From positions 310,001-374,000 of the forward strand of contig CAVUIT010000011.1 of the NCBI GenBank assembly GCA_963741625.1: a stretch of 64,000 bases of DNA, given 5' to 3'. Origin of the DNA: CAWBBA01 sp963741625 (GTDB lineage Bacteria > Desulfobacterota > Desulfomonilia > Desulfomonilales > Desulfomonilaceae). How positions within the stretch are numbered: position 1 is the stretch's first letter; each line of letters opens with the position of its first letter. The translations under genes and the position numbers were made by a program. This document shows, piece by piece, positions 36,228-45,277 of the stretch. The notes under the pieces were generated by a model. The model was not told the origin of the DNA. It was given only the letters and a program-made list of their open reading frames with translations, and did no database searches.

Positions 36228-36338
36228 ATGGGTTATCGTGCTTGTCTGCGTTCCACACATCTCACCGCACGGGCTGCCATGATGCGGAATAATGTCGAGA
36301 TTGTGTGGGTACGCGTGTCACTTAACCCCTGTTGGTAA
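36228..36338 (+). CDS. Possible small protein of 36 residues
   Basis: A strong AAAGGAGGT lies 6 nt before the ATG at 36228. The frame codes MGYRACLRSTHLTARAAMMR and ends SLNPCW. There is no family, no promoter and no second copy to compare. A chance open frame next to a chance purine run remains quite possible. Confidence 0.25.
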   Translation: MGYRACLRSTHLTARAAMMRNNVEIVWVRVSLNPCW

Positions 36339-36440
36339 AGACACACCCTTGCAAGAAAGGTTCCGAAATTTTCCTAATCGGGCTAGTTTTTTGTCAACTA
36401 CCCGTGATTGTTGTCAAATTAAATTGGCCGACGCATCTCT

Positions 36441-36983
36441 TCATGGCGTGTACACCACCACAAGTAGTGTGGATTGTTTAGTGCTGAGATTCTTCAGGTT
36501 ATGGGAGATGCCTGAATTGAAGTGTAAGCTCTGCCCCTTCTTAATCACATTTGTCTCTTTCCCCACCTGAATTTCCACCCTGCCTTCGACCACGTAGACA
36601 AACTCCTCACCCTCGTGCTTGTACACCACCATCTCATGCTTTTTCTTGGGCTCCAGCGTGACCAGATAGGCCCATAGATGTTTGTCCTCCGCGCCTGCAG
36701 TCAAAGTCTTGTAAGAATAGGCCTTGGTGCGCTTAATGTAACTCTTTACGCGCTCTTTCTTTTTCTCCTCCGCGAGTAGGGAGGCAGAGTCCACGGCAAG
36801 CTCTCTGGATATCTGAATTAGCACTCCCACCGGCGGGGAAACTTTTCCATCCTCTATTTCCTGAAGGTATTCCGGGGCATATCCAGTTTTGTGAGCAAGC
36901 TGTTCTATCTTCACACCTTGCCGCTCTCTCATTGTCCGGATTCTCTCCCCGAGACTTTGTCCTTTGGCGGGCTTTTTCGGCAT
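36441..36983 (-). CDS. XRE-family regulator with C-terminal cupin domain
   Basis: 180 residues. Residues 10-65 form a helix-turn-helix (LGERIRTMRERQGVKIEQLA, TGYAPEYLQEIEDGKVSPPV), and residues 105-180 a cupin barrel with HEGEEFVYVVEGRVEIQVG and LHFNSGISHNLKN. Such regulators bind a small ligand in the cupin and often control neighbouring acyl-CoA or acetate metabolism genes in anaerobes. The acyl-CoA dehydrogenase gene just upstream on the same strand is the natural candidate target. GGAG stands before the ATG at 36983. Confidence 0.9.
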   Translation of the reverse strand: MPKKPAKGQSLGERIRTMRERQGVKIEQLAHKTGYAPEYLQEIEDGKVSPPVGVLIQISRELAVDSASLLAEEKKKERVKSYIKRTKAYSYKTLTAGAEDKHLWAYLVTLEPKKKHEMVVYKHEGEEFVYVVEGRVEIQVGKETNVIKKGQSLHFNSGISHNLKNLSTKQSTLLVVVYTP

Positions 36984-37125
36984 GACCTTCTCCTGTCAGG
37001 TGGCTGTTTTGCAGGTTTTAAAGCGCTCAGCGCTCCAATGGAAATCCTTACATCAGGGGCCGGCGTTGCCAGTCCAGACCCCATTGACTCCTTAGAGTTC
37101 TCGATAGCTATGTTCGAGCCTCAAC

Positions 37126-38292
37126 TCAGTAGGTATCGGGTCTTTTCCTACCCTTATACTTGCCCAATTCCCTTGCGATAACAACTCGCTGGATTTGATT
37201 CGTCCCCTCGAAGATCTGTGCAACCTTTGCGGACCGCATGTACATCTCGACGGGGTAGGATTTCATATACCCATAACCGCCGAGGATCTGGACCGCCTCG
37301 GTGGTGACGCGCATAGCCATGTCAGTAGCGAACCGCTTGGCCATGGCAGCTTCCATAACGCAAGGCTCGCCTTCGTCCATCATGGACGCGGCCCGGTAGA
37401 TCATCAGCCTAGACGCCTCTATTTCCGTTGCCAGGTCAGCGATAAGGAATTGCAGGCCCTGGAACGATACTATAGGGCGGCCGAACTGCTGACGCTTATG
37501 GGCATAGCTCAGAGCGTAGTCGAAGGCCTGCTGAGCCAGACCAGTGGAGCATGCACCTATGCTCACTCGCCCGCCATTCAACGCGGTGAGCGCCATGTTG
37601 AATCCTTTTCCCTCTTCGCCCAGGAGATTCTCCCTGGGTATGAAACAATCTTGGAAGTGCAGCTCGGTTGTGGGAGAAGCATTCAACCCCATTTTAGGCT
37701 CATGAGGCCCGAAGGAAAAGCCGGGAGTGCCCTTCTCCACTACCACCGCGCTGATCCCTTTTTGTTTTTCCTTTTCGTCGGTCCGCACCATAACCGTGTA
37801 GATATCAGCCACTTCACCGCTACTCACGAAAAGCTTGGCGCCATTAACGACATACCCACGGTCGGTCTTCACGGCTGACGTACTCAGCGCGGCCGCATCC
37901 GAACCTGCTTCACCCTCAGTCAAGGAATATGCGCCCAACTTTTCGCCTAGGGCCAAGGGCTTGACCCAGCGTTCTCTCTGTTCTTCATTGCCATACTGGT
38001 AGATCAGATTTGTGACCATGTTATGAACGCTGAGGTACACGGCTGTTGCGAAGCAGCCTTTGGCCACTTCTTCAAAAATGAGCGCAGCGGTGAGCCTTCC
38101 CACTCCAGTTCCTCCGTATTGTTCGGGAACATAGAGACCCGTAAAGTCCAGTTGGCCCATTTTGTCGAAAACCGCACGCGAAAACGTGGCTGTTTCTTCC
38201 CATTCCCTGGCGTTGGGAGCGAGTTCCTTGGAAGAGAAGTCACGCGCTGCCTTCCTAATCAGACGCTGCTCATCAGTCAGCTTGAAGTCCAT
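37126..38292 (-). CDS. Acyl-CoA dehydrogenase
   Basis: 388 residues, full length, cytoplasmic flavoprotein that puts a double bond into an acyl-CoA and passes electrons to ETF. Marks: AYSLTEGEAGSDAAAL (FAD and substrate), KLFVSSGEVADIYTVMV, FGRPIVSFQGLQFLIADLAT, EAVQILGGYGYMKSYPVEMY and IFEGTNQIQRVVIARELG, where the Glu of FEGTNQ is the catalytic base of the short- and medium-chain enzymes. Chain length is not readable from this. GGGAGA precedes the ATG at 38292. Followed by the XRE-cupin gene. Confidence 0.95.
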   Translation of the reverse strand: MDFKLTDEQRLIRKAARDFSSKELAPNAREWEETATFSRAVFDKMGQLDFTGLYVPEQYGGTGVGRLTAALIFEEVAKGCFATAVYLSVHNMVTNLIYQYGNEEQRERWVKPLALGEKLGAYSLTEGEAGSDAAALSTSAVKTDRGYVVNGAKLFVSSGEVADIYTVMVRTDEKEKQKGISAVVVEKGTPGFSFGPHEPKMGLNASPTTELHFQDCFIPRENLLGEEGKGFNMALTALNGGRVSIGACSTGLAQQAFDYALSYAHKRQQFGRPIVSFQGLQFLIADLATEIEASRLMIYRAASMMDEGEPCVMEAAMAKRFATDMAMRVTTEAVQILGGYGYMKSYPVEMYMRSAKVAQIFEGTNQIQRVVIARELGKYKGRKRPDTY

Positions 38293-38512
38293 AAGACAAT
38301 CTCCCTATCTCAGGGTAGTGCAAAAGAACGTTCCGGCCCACGCTGTTTGGTCTTGCTTAACTTTCGAATCTAAAGATTAAAACTTAATGACCGGAACAAA
38401 GGGGGCCCGGCCGAAACATCGAACAAACCAAGATGGCTCCTACCATTTAATTACCTTTTAAGAGATAATGCCGTCAATGAAAATTAGACCCGAGGAGTAG
38501 GCATTCAGTTGA

Positions 38513-38564
38513 GTGGGGCGGACTTTCCAGTCCGCCTGGTCGCAGGCTGGAAAGCCTGCGCCAC
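38513..38564. repeat. Paired-hairpin dispersed repeat before malQ
   Basis: GGCGGACTTTCCAGTCCGCC and CGCAGGCTGGAAAGCCTGCG form two hairpins within GTGG/CCAC ends. It lies 18 bp before the malQ start and might affect expression. Confidence 0.65.
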
Positions 38565-38581
38565 AGGGAAGAAAGTCAAAA

Positions 38582-40796
38582 ATGTCTTCCGTTTATAAAA
38601 CTTTGAGGATTCTGTCGGACGCTTGTGGAATTGAGCCTCATTACTTTGACGCGGCCGGCAAGGTCCGTCACACTGACCCTGAAACCGCACGCAGAATCCT
38701 TGAATCAAAAGGCATCTGCATCCCGAGGGACCGGGTGGAATTAAACCCACAGGTCCTGGTGGTGTCCACAGATAATCTTCCCGATAGGCATACGGTTTAC
38801 TTCGCTGGAAAAATCAGGCAGAGCGATTTAGCCTCTCCTACAGGCACGGTAAGAATCTCAGAGACCGACAGCGCGATGCAGGAGATCGAACACCCTGTCG
38901 GTTCCGACCATTTATCCTTCAGCCTTGACGACGAGACTGGTCTGCTGCGGATCTCCATAGCCTTTCCAAGAGAGCTTGCCCTTGGATCACATCACGTCCG
39001 GGTTGACGCGGTCGTTGCAGAGAGGACCTTCAGTGCTTCATGTCTGTGGATTATCTGTCCGCCCAAAGCATACGTGCCGCCTGCCTTAGAAGCAGGCAAA
39101 AAGATCGCGGGTATCTCAGTGGCGCTTTACGGGATTCGATCCAAAACAAATTGGGGGATCGGTGATTTTTCCGACCTGACGAAGATCGTTGATTGGGCTG
39201 CGCATGATCTGTCCGTTGACGCGGTAGGGATCAACCCCCTTCATGCTCTCTTTAATAGGAGACCATACAACAGCAGTCCTTACCTTCCATCCAGCCGTCT
39301 GTTCCGCAACTTCATCTACCTCGATGTGCCCGGCATTGCGGATGTAGTCGATTCCGCGGCTGCCAGATCGTTAGTGGACTCCCCGGAAGTTCGTCAAAAG
39401 ATCCAAGAACTCCGAGACGAAGAACACGTGAACTACGAGGAGATCTCTGCCCTGAAATTGTTGGTACTCAGAGCAGACCTTCGCGGATTTCATGGAGAAT
39501 CACGGCAGAATCGACCGCCGGGGTTCCAGGTGGAAGGACTTTGAGGAGTTTAAGGCTTCGGAAGGGGTATATCTGGAGCGCTTCGCTACGTTTTGCGCGC
39601 TAGATGAGCATTTTCGCTGCGCGCTGCCCCAAGCTGAAACCTGGCGGGACTGGCCTGAAGAGTTTCACAGGCCCGTGTCCGACGAGGTAAGAGAATTTCA
39701 GAGAGAAAATCAGGAAGAGATCCTCTTCTGGATGTACCTGCAGTGGCAGATAGACTCGCAATTGAAGCAGGTCCAGGAACATGCTCTCAAGAGCGGGATG
39801 ATCATCGGCCTGTACAATGACGAGGCGCTGGCTGTGGATCGCAACGGCGCGGATTTCTGGGCATGGCGAGAATTCTTCCACGAAGGCTTCAGAGTCGGCG
39901 CACCACCCGATGATTTTGCACCAAAGGGCCAGGATTGGGGATTCCCGCCGCCGGACAGGGACAGACTGCGCAGTGCCGGGTACGAGCTTTTCCTGAAGAA
40001 ACTACAGGCGAACTGCGAACACGGTGGGGCGCTACGTATCGACCATGTGATGCAGTTCCACCACCTGTTTTGGATACCCGCAGAGGGCAAGCCGGTGGAT
40101 GGTGTGTACGTGCAAGATTACGAAAGCGATCTCTTAAATCTTGTTGCACTGGAAAGCCAAAACAGCCGGACTCTTATCGTCGGCGAAGACCTGGGAACAG
40201 TCCCCTTTAATTTCAGAGAAAGACTCATGGCCAAAGGAGTTTTCTCTTACAGGCTGTTGTATTTCGAGCGAGATGGTGAGGGGAATTTACTGCCTCGTCA
40301 TGCGTATCCGGAGGGCGCGCTTGTCTCCATCACCACTCATGACTTACCCACTCTGGCTGGGTTTTGGGGCGGCCGTGACATAGATCTGCGCAGGCAAACA
40401 GGGCTGATTGATGAGTCGTCGGAGGAGAGATTCAGGCAGGATCGTACCTGGCACAAGGCCAAGATAATCGAGAGGCTGGTCCAGGACGGTTTACTTGCTG
40501 ATCATGCCGCACAGCGTGCCGCGGAATCTCAATTCCCCACAGAAGAACTCCATTCAGCAGTCCTGGATTTCTTGTTCGGCACACCTGCCCGATTAGTGGT
40601 TATCAGTCAGGAAGACATTTTCTTGGATCTCCGCCAACAGAACCTACCGAGCACCACGTGGGAAAATCCAAACTGGGTGACCAAGATGATCTATTCGGTG
40701 GAGGACCTCAGGAGGAACCCCGCGGCAGTGCGATTGGCCACAAGATTCAGAGAGTCCATGGAAAAATGCGGCAGGTCTCATGGCCGCGAAAGATAA
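38582..40796 (+). CDS. malQ: 4-alpha-glucanotransferase (frameshifted)
   Basis: About 738 residues across one break. It moves maltodextrin segments between alpha-1,4-glucans (GH77). An N-terminal beta-rich extension (residues 1-165) precedes the catalytic barrel. Seen: YGIRSKTNWGIGDFSDLTKI, NPLHALFNRRPYNSSPY, the nucleophile region LRIDHVMQFHHLFWIP, the acid in VGEDLGTVP and HDLPTLAGFWGGRD. The frame breaks near 39480, and the next frame restores FADFMENHGRIDRRG. GGAAGAAAG precedes the ATG at 38582. No other glycogen gene is adjacent. Confidence 0.92.
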
Positions 40797-41017
40797 CAAT
40801 CCGTGCGAAAGCTGAGTCGCTGACACCAGGTTGAGAGCATTTTTGGTCTTTAGTATACCAAATCTGACGACATCCTGCCGTACACTTTCGGGCGGCTTAC
40901 CGCCAGGCTGGGTGGCACAGTGCGCCCAGGCGGCCAAGCTCGCTGGGTCCACGTGGTTGCCCCCAGAGCCCTGCATCCACACAGTCGGGAACGCGTGTTA
41001 AAGGAGGCGGTTCCGCT
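40797..41017. other. Intergenic, no gene seen
   Basis: No complete gene on either strand. I looked for an antitoxin of the MntA nucleotidyltransferase type, which normally precedes HepT, and found no trace. Confidence 0.4.
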
Positions 41018-41293
41018 ATGAAGGATGCTCGGCTGTATTTACTTCATGTCAGTGAATGTAGCGCCTATATCCAGGAATTCACCGCACATGCCGCAAAAGA
41101 GCAAGGTCTCCAAGCCGCCAGGTTTAACGTGATCATCCGGAGGTCTCAGCCGATCTCCTCAGGTATTTCGGTGAGTGGGAAGCAGGGAACCCCGAGCCCC
41201 AATTCTGGGAGATACACAGCAGGTCTTCCCGCCATCGTTCGATTTTGCGGATCGCTTCGGCCTCCCACGGGAGCCAGGTGGATCTTTTCCTAA
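41018..41293 (+). pseudogene. Remnant of a HepT-like (DUF86) RNase toxin
   Basis: A good site (AAGGAGG) precedes an ATG, and the first 23 residues, MKDARLYLLHVSECSAYIQE and so on, resemble the start of HepT-like proteins. The rest (from about residue 30) has no helix pattern and no RxxxxH active-site motif, so only the first helix is left. The frame then overlaps the gene on the opposite strand. The match rests on a short stretch and could be chance. Confidence 0.35.
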
Positions 41294-41576
41294 CCAGTAT
41301 CGCTGCCTCGAGTTCCGCGGGAACCGGGGGAATCAGAGATTCAGGTTCGTTATTTTCCAGGTCTTTCACAAAGAGGTTCAGGATTCTGATCTGCCTGCGA
41401 TTCAGTTTGCCCCTGAGGTGAGAGAGGCGAGGTTCCAGGACCTTTTCCAGGCATTGTGCAGCGGAATTGTTTTTGTGTTTGCAGTTGATGAGTTCGCTCA
41501 AGAATCTGTAGTTTTCTCTGAATTCTCCGGGGATGCTGGACAGGTCGGTGTCCTGGGCAGTCTTGTCCGCTTTCAT
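41133..41576 (-). CDS. Hypothetical protein
   Basis: 147 residues; GGGAGC lies 7 nt before the ATG at 41576. Mostly helical and charged (ENYRFLSELINCKHKNNSAA, LNRRQIRILNLFVKDLENNE, WLPWEAEAIRKIERWREDLL) with no signal peptide, membrane helix or catalytic motif. I do not recognise it. Confidence 0.5.
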   Translation of the reverse strand: MKADKTAQDTDLSSIPGEFRENYRFLSELINCKHKNNSAAQCLEKVLEPRLSHLRGKLNRRQIRILNLFVKDLENNEPESLIPPVPAELEAAILVRKRSTWLPWEAEAIRKIERWREDLLCISQNWGSGFPASHSPKYLRRSAETSG

Positions 41577-41746
41577 AGGTGCTCCCTGTAGCTTCCGGGG
41601 TTCCGTTGTTCGGGGGTAGGGTCCCGACAGTCGCCTAGTCAATGCAGGCAACGGGGAGGTTCCCTAGCACCTTGCACCCCTATTGTCAAGTTATGGTTTT
41701 ATATTTTATTTTAGACTAGGAATATTATTGATAATAAATCCAAAAG

Positions 41747-42049
41747 TTATCTAACCGAGCCGCCTTGGCGATACAATTCTTGATGTTTCTTCAGAATTTC
41801 AGGGTCTATCTTAATCTGACCCTGGTGCTCTGTCTGGTAGCGCTTCAGATCCCTCTCCTCTTGCCAGGAAAACACCGTCGTCTCAATCCTACCTACAATT
41901 TGCTCACCGTAGGGAAGTTCGCGTACGAATGCCACGCCGCTCATGATCGTGGGCTGGTTGGATCTCACACCGTGGATGTAGCACCCCAACAGGATGCCGA
42001 CACCCGCCAAAAAAACGAAATACACAGCATATTTCAGTATCCTTAACAT
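41747..42049 (-). CDS. Small membrane-anchored hypothetical protein
   Basis: 100 residues. GAGGAAG precedes the ATG at 42049. A hydrophobic N-terminus (ILKYAVYFVFLAGVGILLGC) could be an anchor or, with GILLGC as a lipobox, a lipoprotein signal. The rest is a charged, helical extracytoplasmic tail (QEERDLKRYQTEHQGQIKID). Unknown family. Confidence 0.5.
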   Translation of the reverse strand: MLRILKYAVYFVFLAGVGILLGCYIHGVRSNQPTIMSGVAFVRELPYGEQIVGRIETTVFSWQEERDLKRYQTEHQGQIKIDPEILKKHQELYRQGGSVR

Positions 42050-42111
42050 TGGCGCTTCCTCGCGAAATTTCCCTTCGTTAACGAACGTAACTGTTCACCG
42101 GGCAAGGCGGA

Positions 42112-42301
42112 TTCACCGCGGAGTGCGCCGAGAACGCAGAGACAAGAAGATGGTTTACACAAAACCATGTCGGCCATTGGGATACCCTGGGTGCCCGATG
42201 AAAATTCCCAAATGTTGTAGACGCGCATGCACGATGTCTCATATGCGAAAAAATGCATTGAAACCGGATTCCTCTGCGTTCTCTGCGATCTCCGCGGTGA
42301 A
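42112..42301. repeat. Element with 30-bp imperfect inverted arms (CACCGCAGAG type)
   Basis: Arms at 42112-42141 and 42272-42301 pair over 30 bp with three mismatches and share their sequence with the arms at 18346-18562. The cores of the two elements differ. Confidence 0.7.
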
Positions 42302-42309
42302 AGATTGCC

Positions 42310-43191
42310 TCACCAGTAGATTACCGCGATGCACGCGGCCATCCAGATAATGGCGCACAATAAAAGGGGAGGATCAGTCAGAAGCATAACAGTGGGAGAG
42401 CCGCCGTCCTCTTTCTGGTAAATGAGATACATGTAACGAAAAATCCCGTAGGTGACCAGCGGTATGGTGAGCATCATGGTCTCGGCATGAATCCCGCCGG
42501 CCGGGTTGCCGCGCACTGAGTAGAGGCAATAGAAGATGAATGTCGAGGTAGTGACGACCTGCAGGAGCTGGTCGAGCAGAGATACGCTGTAGTTTTCAAG
42601 AACAGGGCGATGGCAAATAGCGTCGTCACACAGGATAACGACTTCGTGGCGGCGTTTCCCAAGGGCAAGGAGAATTGCCACCGAGAAAGTGCATAACAGA
42701 AGCCAACTCGAAACCGTGACCCCGATGACCGCGGCGCCACCCAACACCCTGAGCAGGAACCCCACTGATATGGTCAGCACGTCCACTAGGACCAAGTCCT
42801 TCAGTTTAAACGAGTAGAGCACATGAAGGACCAAGTAAATGCCCAGAAAGATAAAGCCCCGCGGCGGAGTATGCACTGCCAGCGCCAGGACGAAGATGGC
42901 GACGATCAGCAGGAACATAACAGAAAGGGCTCTTGGGGGAGATATGAGCCCCGCGGCGAGGGGACGGTTCTTCTTTAGCGGGTGGGCCCTATCTTGCTCC
43001 ATGTCCATGTAATCATTTAGAATATACGTGGCAGAAGATGCCAGACAGAACGCCAGGCACATTCCAACGGCCTTAGTGACGTCTTCCATCACGAACAGCC
43101 GTCCGCTGAAGATAAGAGGCATCAAGACAAACCCATTCTTTATCCACTGGGTGGGCCGCATGAGTTTGATGGTTGGTTTCAATAAATTCAT
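42310..43191 (-). CDS. UbiA-type prenyltransferase, decaprenyl-phosphate phosphoribosyltransferase-like
   Basis: 293 residues with about eight transmembrane helices. The first aspartate motif NDYMDMEQDRAHPLKKNRPL (N-D-x-x-D-x-x-x-D, then H-x-x-K-x-x-R-P) is that of the Rv3806c group, which joins PRPP to a polyprenyl phosphate, rather than of quinone-forming UbiA. The start, LKPTIKLMRPTQWIKNGFVL, also fits that group. In actinobacteria the product leads to arabinan; in Gram-negative bacteria its use is unsettled. No DprE-type epimerase is adjacent. Confidence 0.8.
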   Translation of the reverse strand: MNLLKPTIKLMRPTQWIKNGFVLMPLIFSGRLFVMEDVTKAVGMCLAFCLASSATYILNDYMDMEQDRAHPLKKNRPLAAGLISPPRALSVMFLLIVAIFVLALAVHTPPRGFIFLGIYLVLHVLYSFKLKDLVLVDVLTISVGFLLRVLGGAAVIGVTVSSWLLLCTFSVAILLALGKRRHEVVILCDDAICHRPVLENYSVSLLDQLLQVVTTSTFIFYCLYSVRGNPAGGIHAETMMLTIPLVTYGIFRYMYLIYQKEDGGSPTVMLLTDPPLLLCAIIWMAACIAVIYW

Positions 43192-43430
43192 CGATATTTC
43201 ACTGCCCCGCGACGTTCAATCGTAGAGTGAAGGCCAGTTCCTAGCATATCCGGATCTCAGTGTAAAATGAAACCTGGGTCTGGGTCAAATGGTCCGGCAG
43301 ATTGGGACTCACTGTTTCCATTTGACGGTCTTCGTCCCGACGGGTTAAGCGGACTGTCGGAAATTTCCGGCAGTGTCCCGCCTTAGTTTAGATCAATGCC
43401 TTTCATTGCGGCCATCCAAGATTCCAGGAA

Positions 43431-43494
43431 ATGGACCGGCAGGGACGCCGGTCCCCACGAAATGCCGTGGGGGTGGGCCTCCGTGCCCACCCAT
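43431..43494. repeat. Paired-hairpin dispersed repeat
   Basis: GGACCGGCAGGGACGCCGGTCC (split around its loop) and GTGGGCCTCCGTGCCCAC lie within ATGG/CCAT ends. The surrounding gap, 43192-43629, contains no other recognisable feature. Confidence 0.6.
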
Positions 43495-43629
43495 CTGGAC
43501 CTAGGCCGGAATCTGGGGGTAGCGATTTGTAAGGACTATCCATGGTGACCCAATTAGGACACTACAATTCTCCGAGTCCCTTGGTTTAGCAGGAGAAATC
43601 AGTTATCCTTCACCTGGGAGGTGACCCGG

Positions 43630-43935
43630 ATGCAGACGACGAATGAGCTTGTACGTGAAGAGAACCGTCGAATCAGGATGATCAGGATTGCCTCGGATCT
43701 TCTGGTCCATGTACTAATGACACGGTCCGTAAGCCAAGCCGAAGCCGAAAAGATGATAAGCGGATTGAGAAAGTTGGTCCTGAAGCTCTTTCCCGGAAAA
43801 GAGCACGTTTTCGATCTGATCTACCTACCCCGGTTCAGGAGAGCTTTCCGAGAAGCAGGGGGTTACAACCACCAGCACACGCTGAGGATTCTAGATGGCG
43901 GAAAGGCTCGATTGCAGCCGATAGAGGGCGGGTAA
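43630..43935 (+). CDS. Hypothetical protein upstream of apgM
   Basis: 101 residues. The ATG at 43630 sits 9 nt after GGGAGG; a GTG at 43621 is too close. Basic and helical (NELVREENRRIRMIRIASDL, SQAEAEKMISGLRKLVLKLF), ending LPRFRRAFREAGGY. No recognisable domain. Only 30 bp separate it from apgM, so they are likely cotranscribed. Confidence 0.55.
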   Translation: MQTTNELVREENRRIRMIRIASDLLVHVLMTRSVSQAEAEKMISGLRKLVLKLFPGKEHVFDLIYLPRFRRAFREAGGYNHQHTLRILDGGKARLQPIEGG

Positions 43936-43965
43936 TTTTGATATTTTGCTGTGGAGGGATGGAAC

Positions 43966-45183
43966 ATGACGGATCTGGATCTGATGAAGACTCTCACGCA
44001 GAAAGCCGACACCAAGATTGTTCTGCTGGTCATGGATGGCCTTGGAGGCCTGCCGCGGGAAGCCGGCGGCCCCACGGAACTGGAAGCCGCTAATACGCCG
44101 AATCTCGACCGTCTTGCTAGAGAAGGCATGCTGGGACTGATGCATCCGGTGGGAATCGGCATATCGCCTGGGAGTGGGCCGGGACACCTTGGGCTCTTCG
44201 GGTACGACCCGCTGAAGTACGTTATCGGGAGAGGAGTCCTCGAGGCTGTTGGCATAGGGTTAACCTTAACTGATCAGGACGTGGCGGCGCGCGGTAATTT
44301 CTGCACTGTAGACCAGGATGGAGTTATCACCGATCGCCGGGCCGGGAGAATCAGCACGGAGGAGTGCGCACGCATGGTCGGCCTCATAGAGGGAATTGCT
44401 CTGCCGGGCGTTGATCTGATAGTTAAGCCTGTTAGAGATTACCGTTTCGTCTTGATCCTCAGAGGGCCGGGGCTCTCGCAGTCTCTCAACGAGACGGACC
44501 CGCAAAAGACTGGACTGAGACCGCTTACCGTAGTGCCTGAGGAGAATTCAGACGCTGCCCGGCGCACTGCCGATCTGGTCAATCAGTGGGTGGAAAAAGT
44601 CAGGGAACGTATCAGGGATCAGCACCCTGCCAACATGGTCACGCTGCGGGGATGGTCTACGGAGCCAGGTTTACCGAGTTTTCAGGACGTGTTCAAACTC
44701 AACGCGGCGGCGCTGGCGGTTTACCCGATGTATAAAGGGCTGGCGAGCCTCGTGGGAATGAACCTTATCCAGGGCCTCACCAACCTTGAGGATCAACTTG
44801 AAGCGCTCCGCAAGGTTTGGGATGCTCATGATTTTTTCTTCGTGCATTACAAGTACACGGACAGCCGAGGCGAAGACGGAGACTTCGATGCGAAGGTAAA
44901 AGAAATTGAGAAGGTGGACGCCATCATACCCAGAATACTGGAGCAAAATCCTGATGTGTTGGTAGTTACGGGCGATCATTCCACGCCGGCGGTACTGAAG
45001 TCACATAGCTGGCATCCCGTGCCGCTCCTCTTTTGGGCACCCGGTGTCACACGGTCCAATCCAGACGTTCAAGGCTTCGGCGAGAGCCAGTGCCTCAGAG
45101 GAGCTTTGGGCCAATTCACCGGAAAAGACCTCATGAAACTGATCACTGCATACGGAAAAAGACAGGCCAAATACGGCGCATAG
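43966..45183 (+). CDS. apgM: 2,3-bisphosphoglycerate-independent phosphoglycerate mutase, archaeal type
   Basis: 405 residues of the alkaline-phosphatase superfamily. It interconverts 3- and 2-phosphoglycerate, feeding enolase (12239). Metal ligands can be seen in VLLVMDGLGGLP (Asp), the Ser of PGSGPGHLGLFGYD (phosphoserine position), FVHYKYTDSRGEDGDFDAK, and the C-terminal VTGDHSTPAVLKSHSWHPVP. ATG 43966 is chosen because GGAGGG stands 7 nt before it; an in-frame GTG lies 15 bp upstream. Confidence 0.93.
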   Translation: MTDLDLMKTLTQKADTKIVLLVMDGLGGLPREAGGPTELEAANTPNLDRLAREGMLGLMHPVGIGISPGSGPGHLGLFGYDPLKYVIGRGVLEAVGIGLTLTDQDVAARGNFCTVDQDGVITDRRAGRISTEECARMVGLIEGIALPGVDLIVKPVRDYRFVLILRGPGLSQSLNETDPQKTGLRPLTVVPEENSDAARRTADLVNQWVEKVRERIRDQHPANMVTLRGWSTEPGLPSFQDVFKLNAAALAVYPMYKGLASLVGMNLIQGLTNLEDQLEALRKVWDAHDFFFVHYKYTDSRGEDGDFDAKVKEIEKVDAIIPRILEQNPDVLVVTGDHSTPAVLKSHSWHPVPLLFWAPGVTRSNPDVQGFGESQCLRGALGQFTGKDLMKLITAYGKRQAKYGA

Positions 45184-45210
45184 GAGGGGAGGAAGGCGGG
45201 AAGAGTAACC

Positions 45211-45245
45211 GGGGAGGACCCTTTTTTGCAAAAAAGGTCCTCCCC
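45211..45245. repeat. Long hairpin GGGGAGGACC/GGTCCTCCCC
   Basis: About 16-bp arms with a T6/A6 centre, one unpaired C. Related to the third hairpin of 12017-12226. It may end apgM transcription. Confidence 0.65.
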
Positions 45246-45277
45246 GGACCCCTCCCCAAAAAACTCCTAACAATAAA

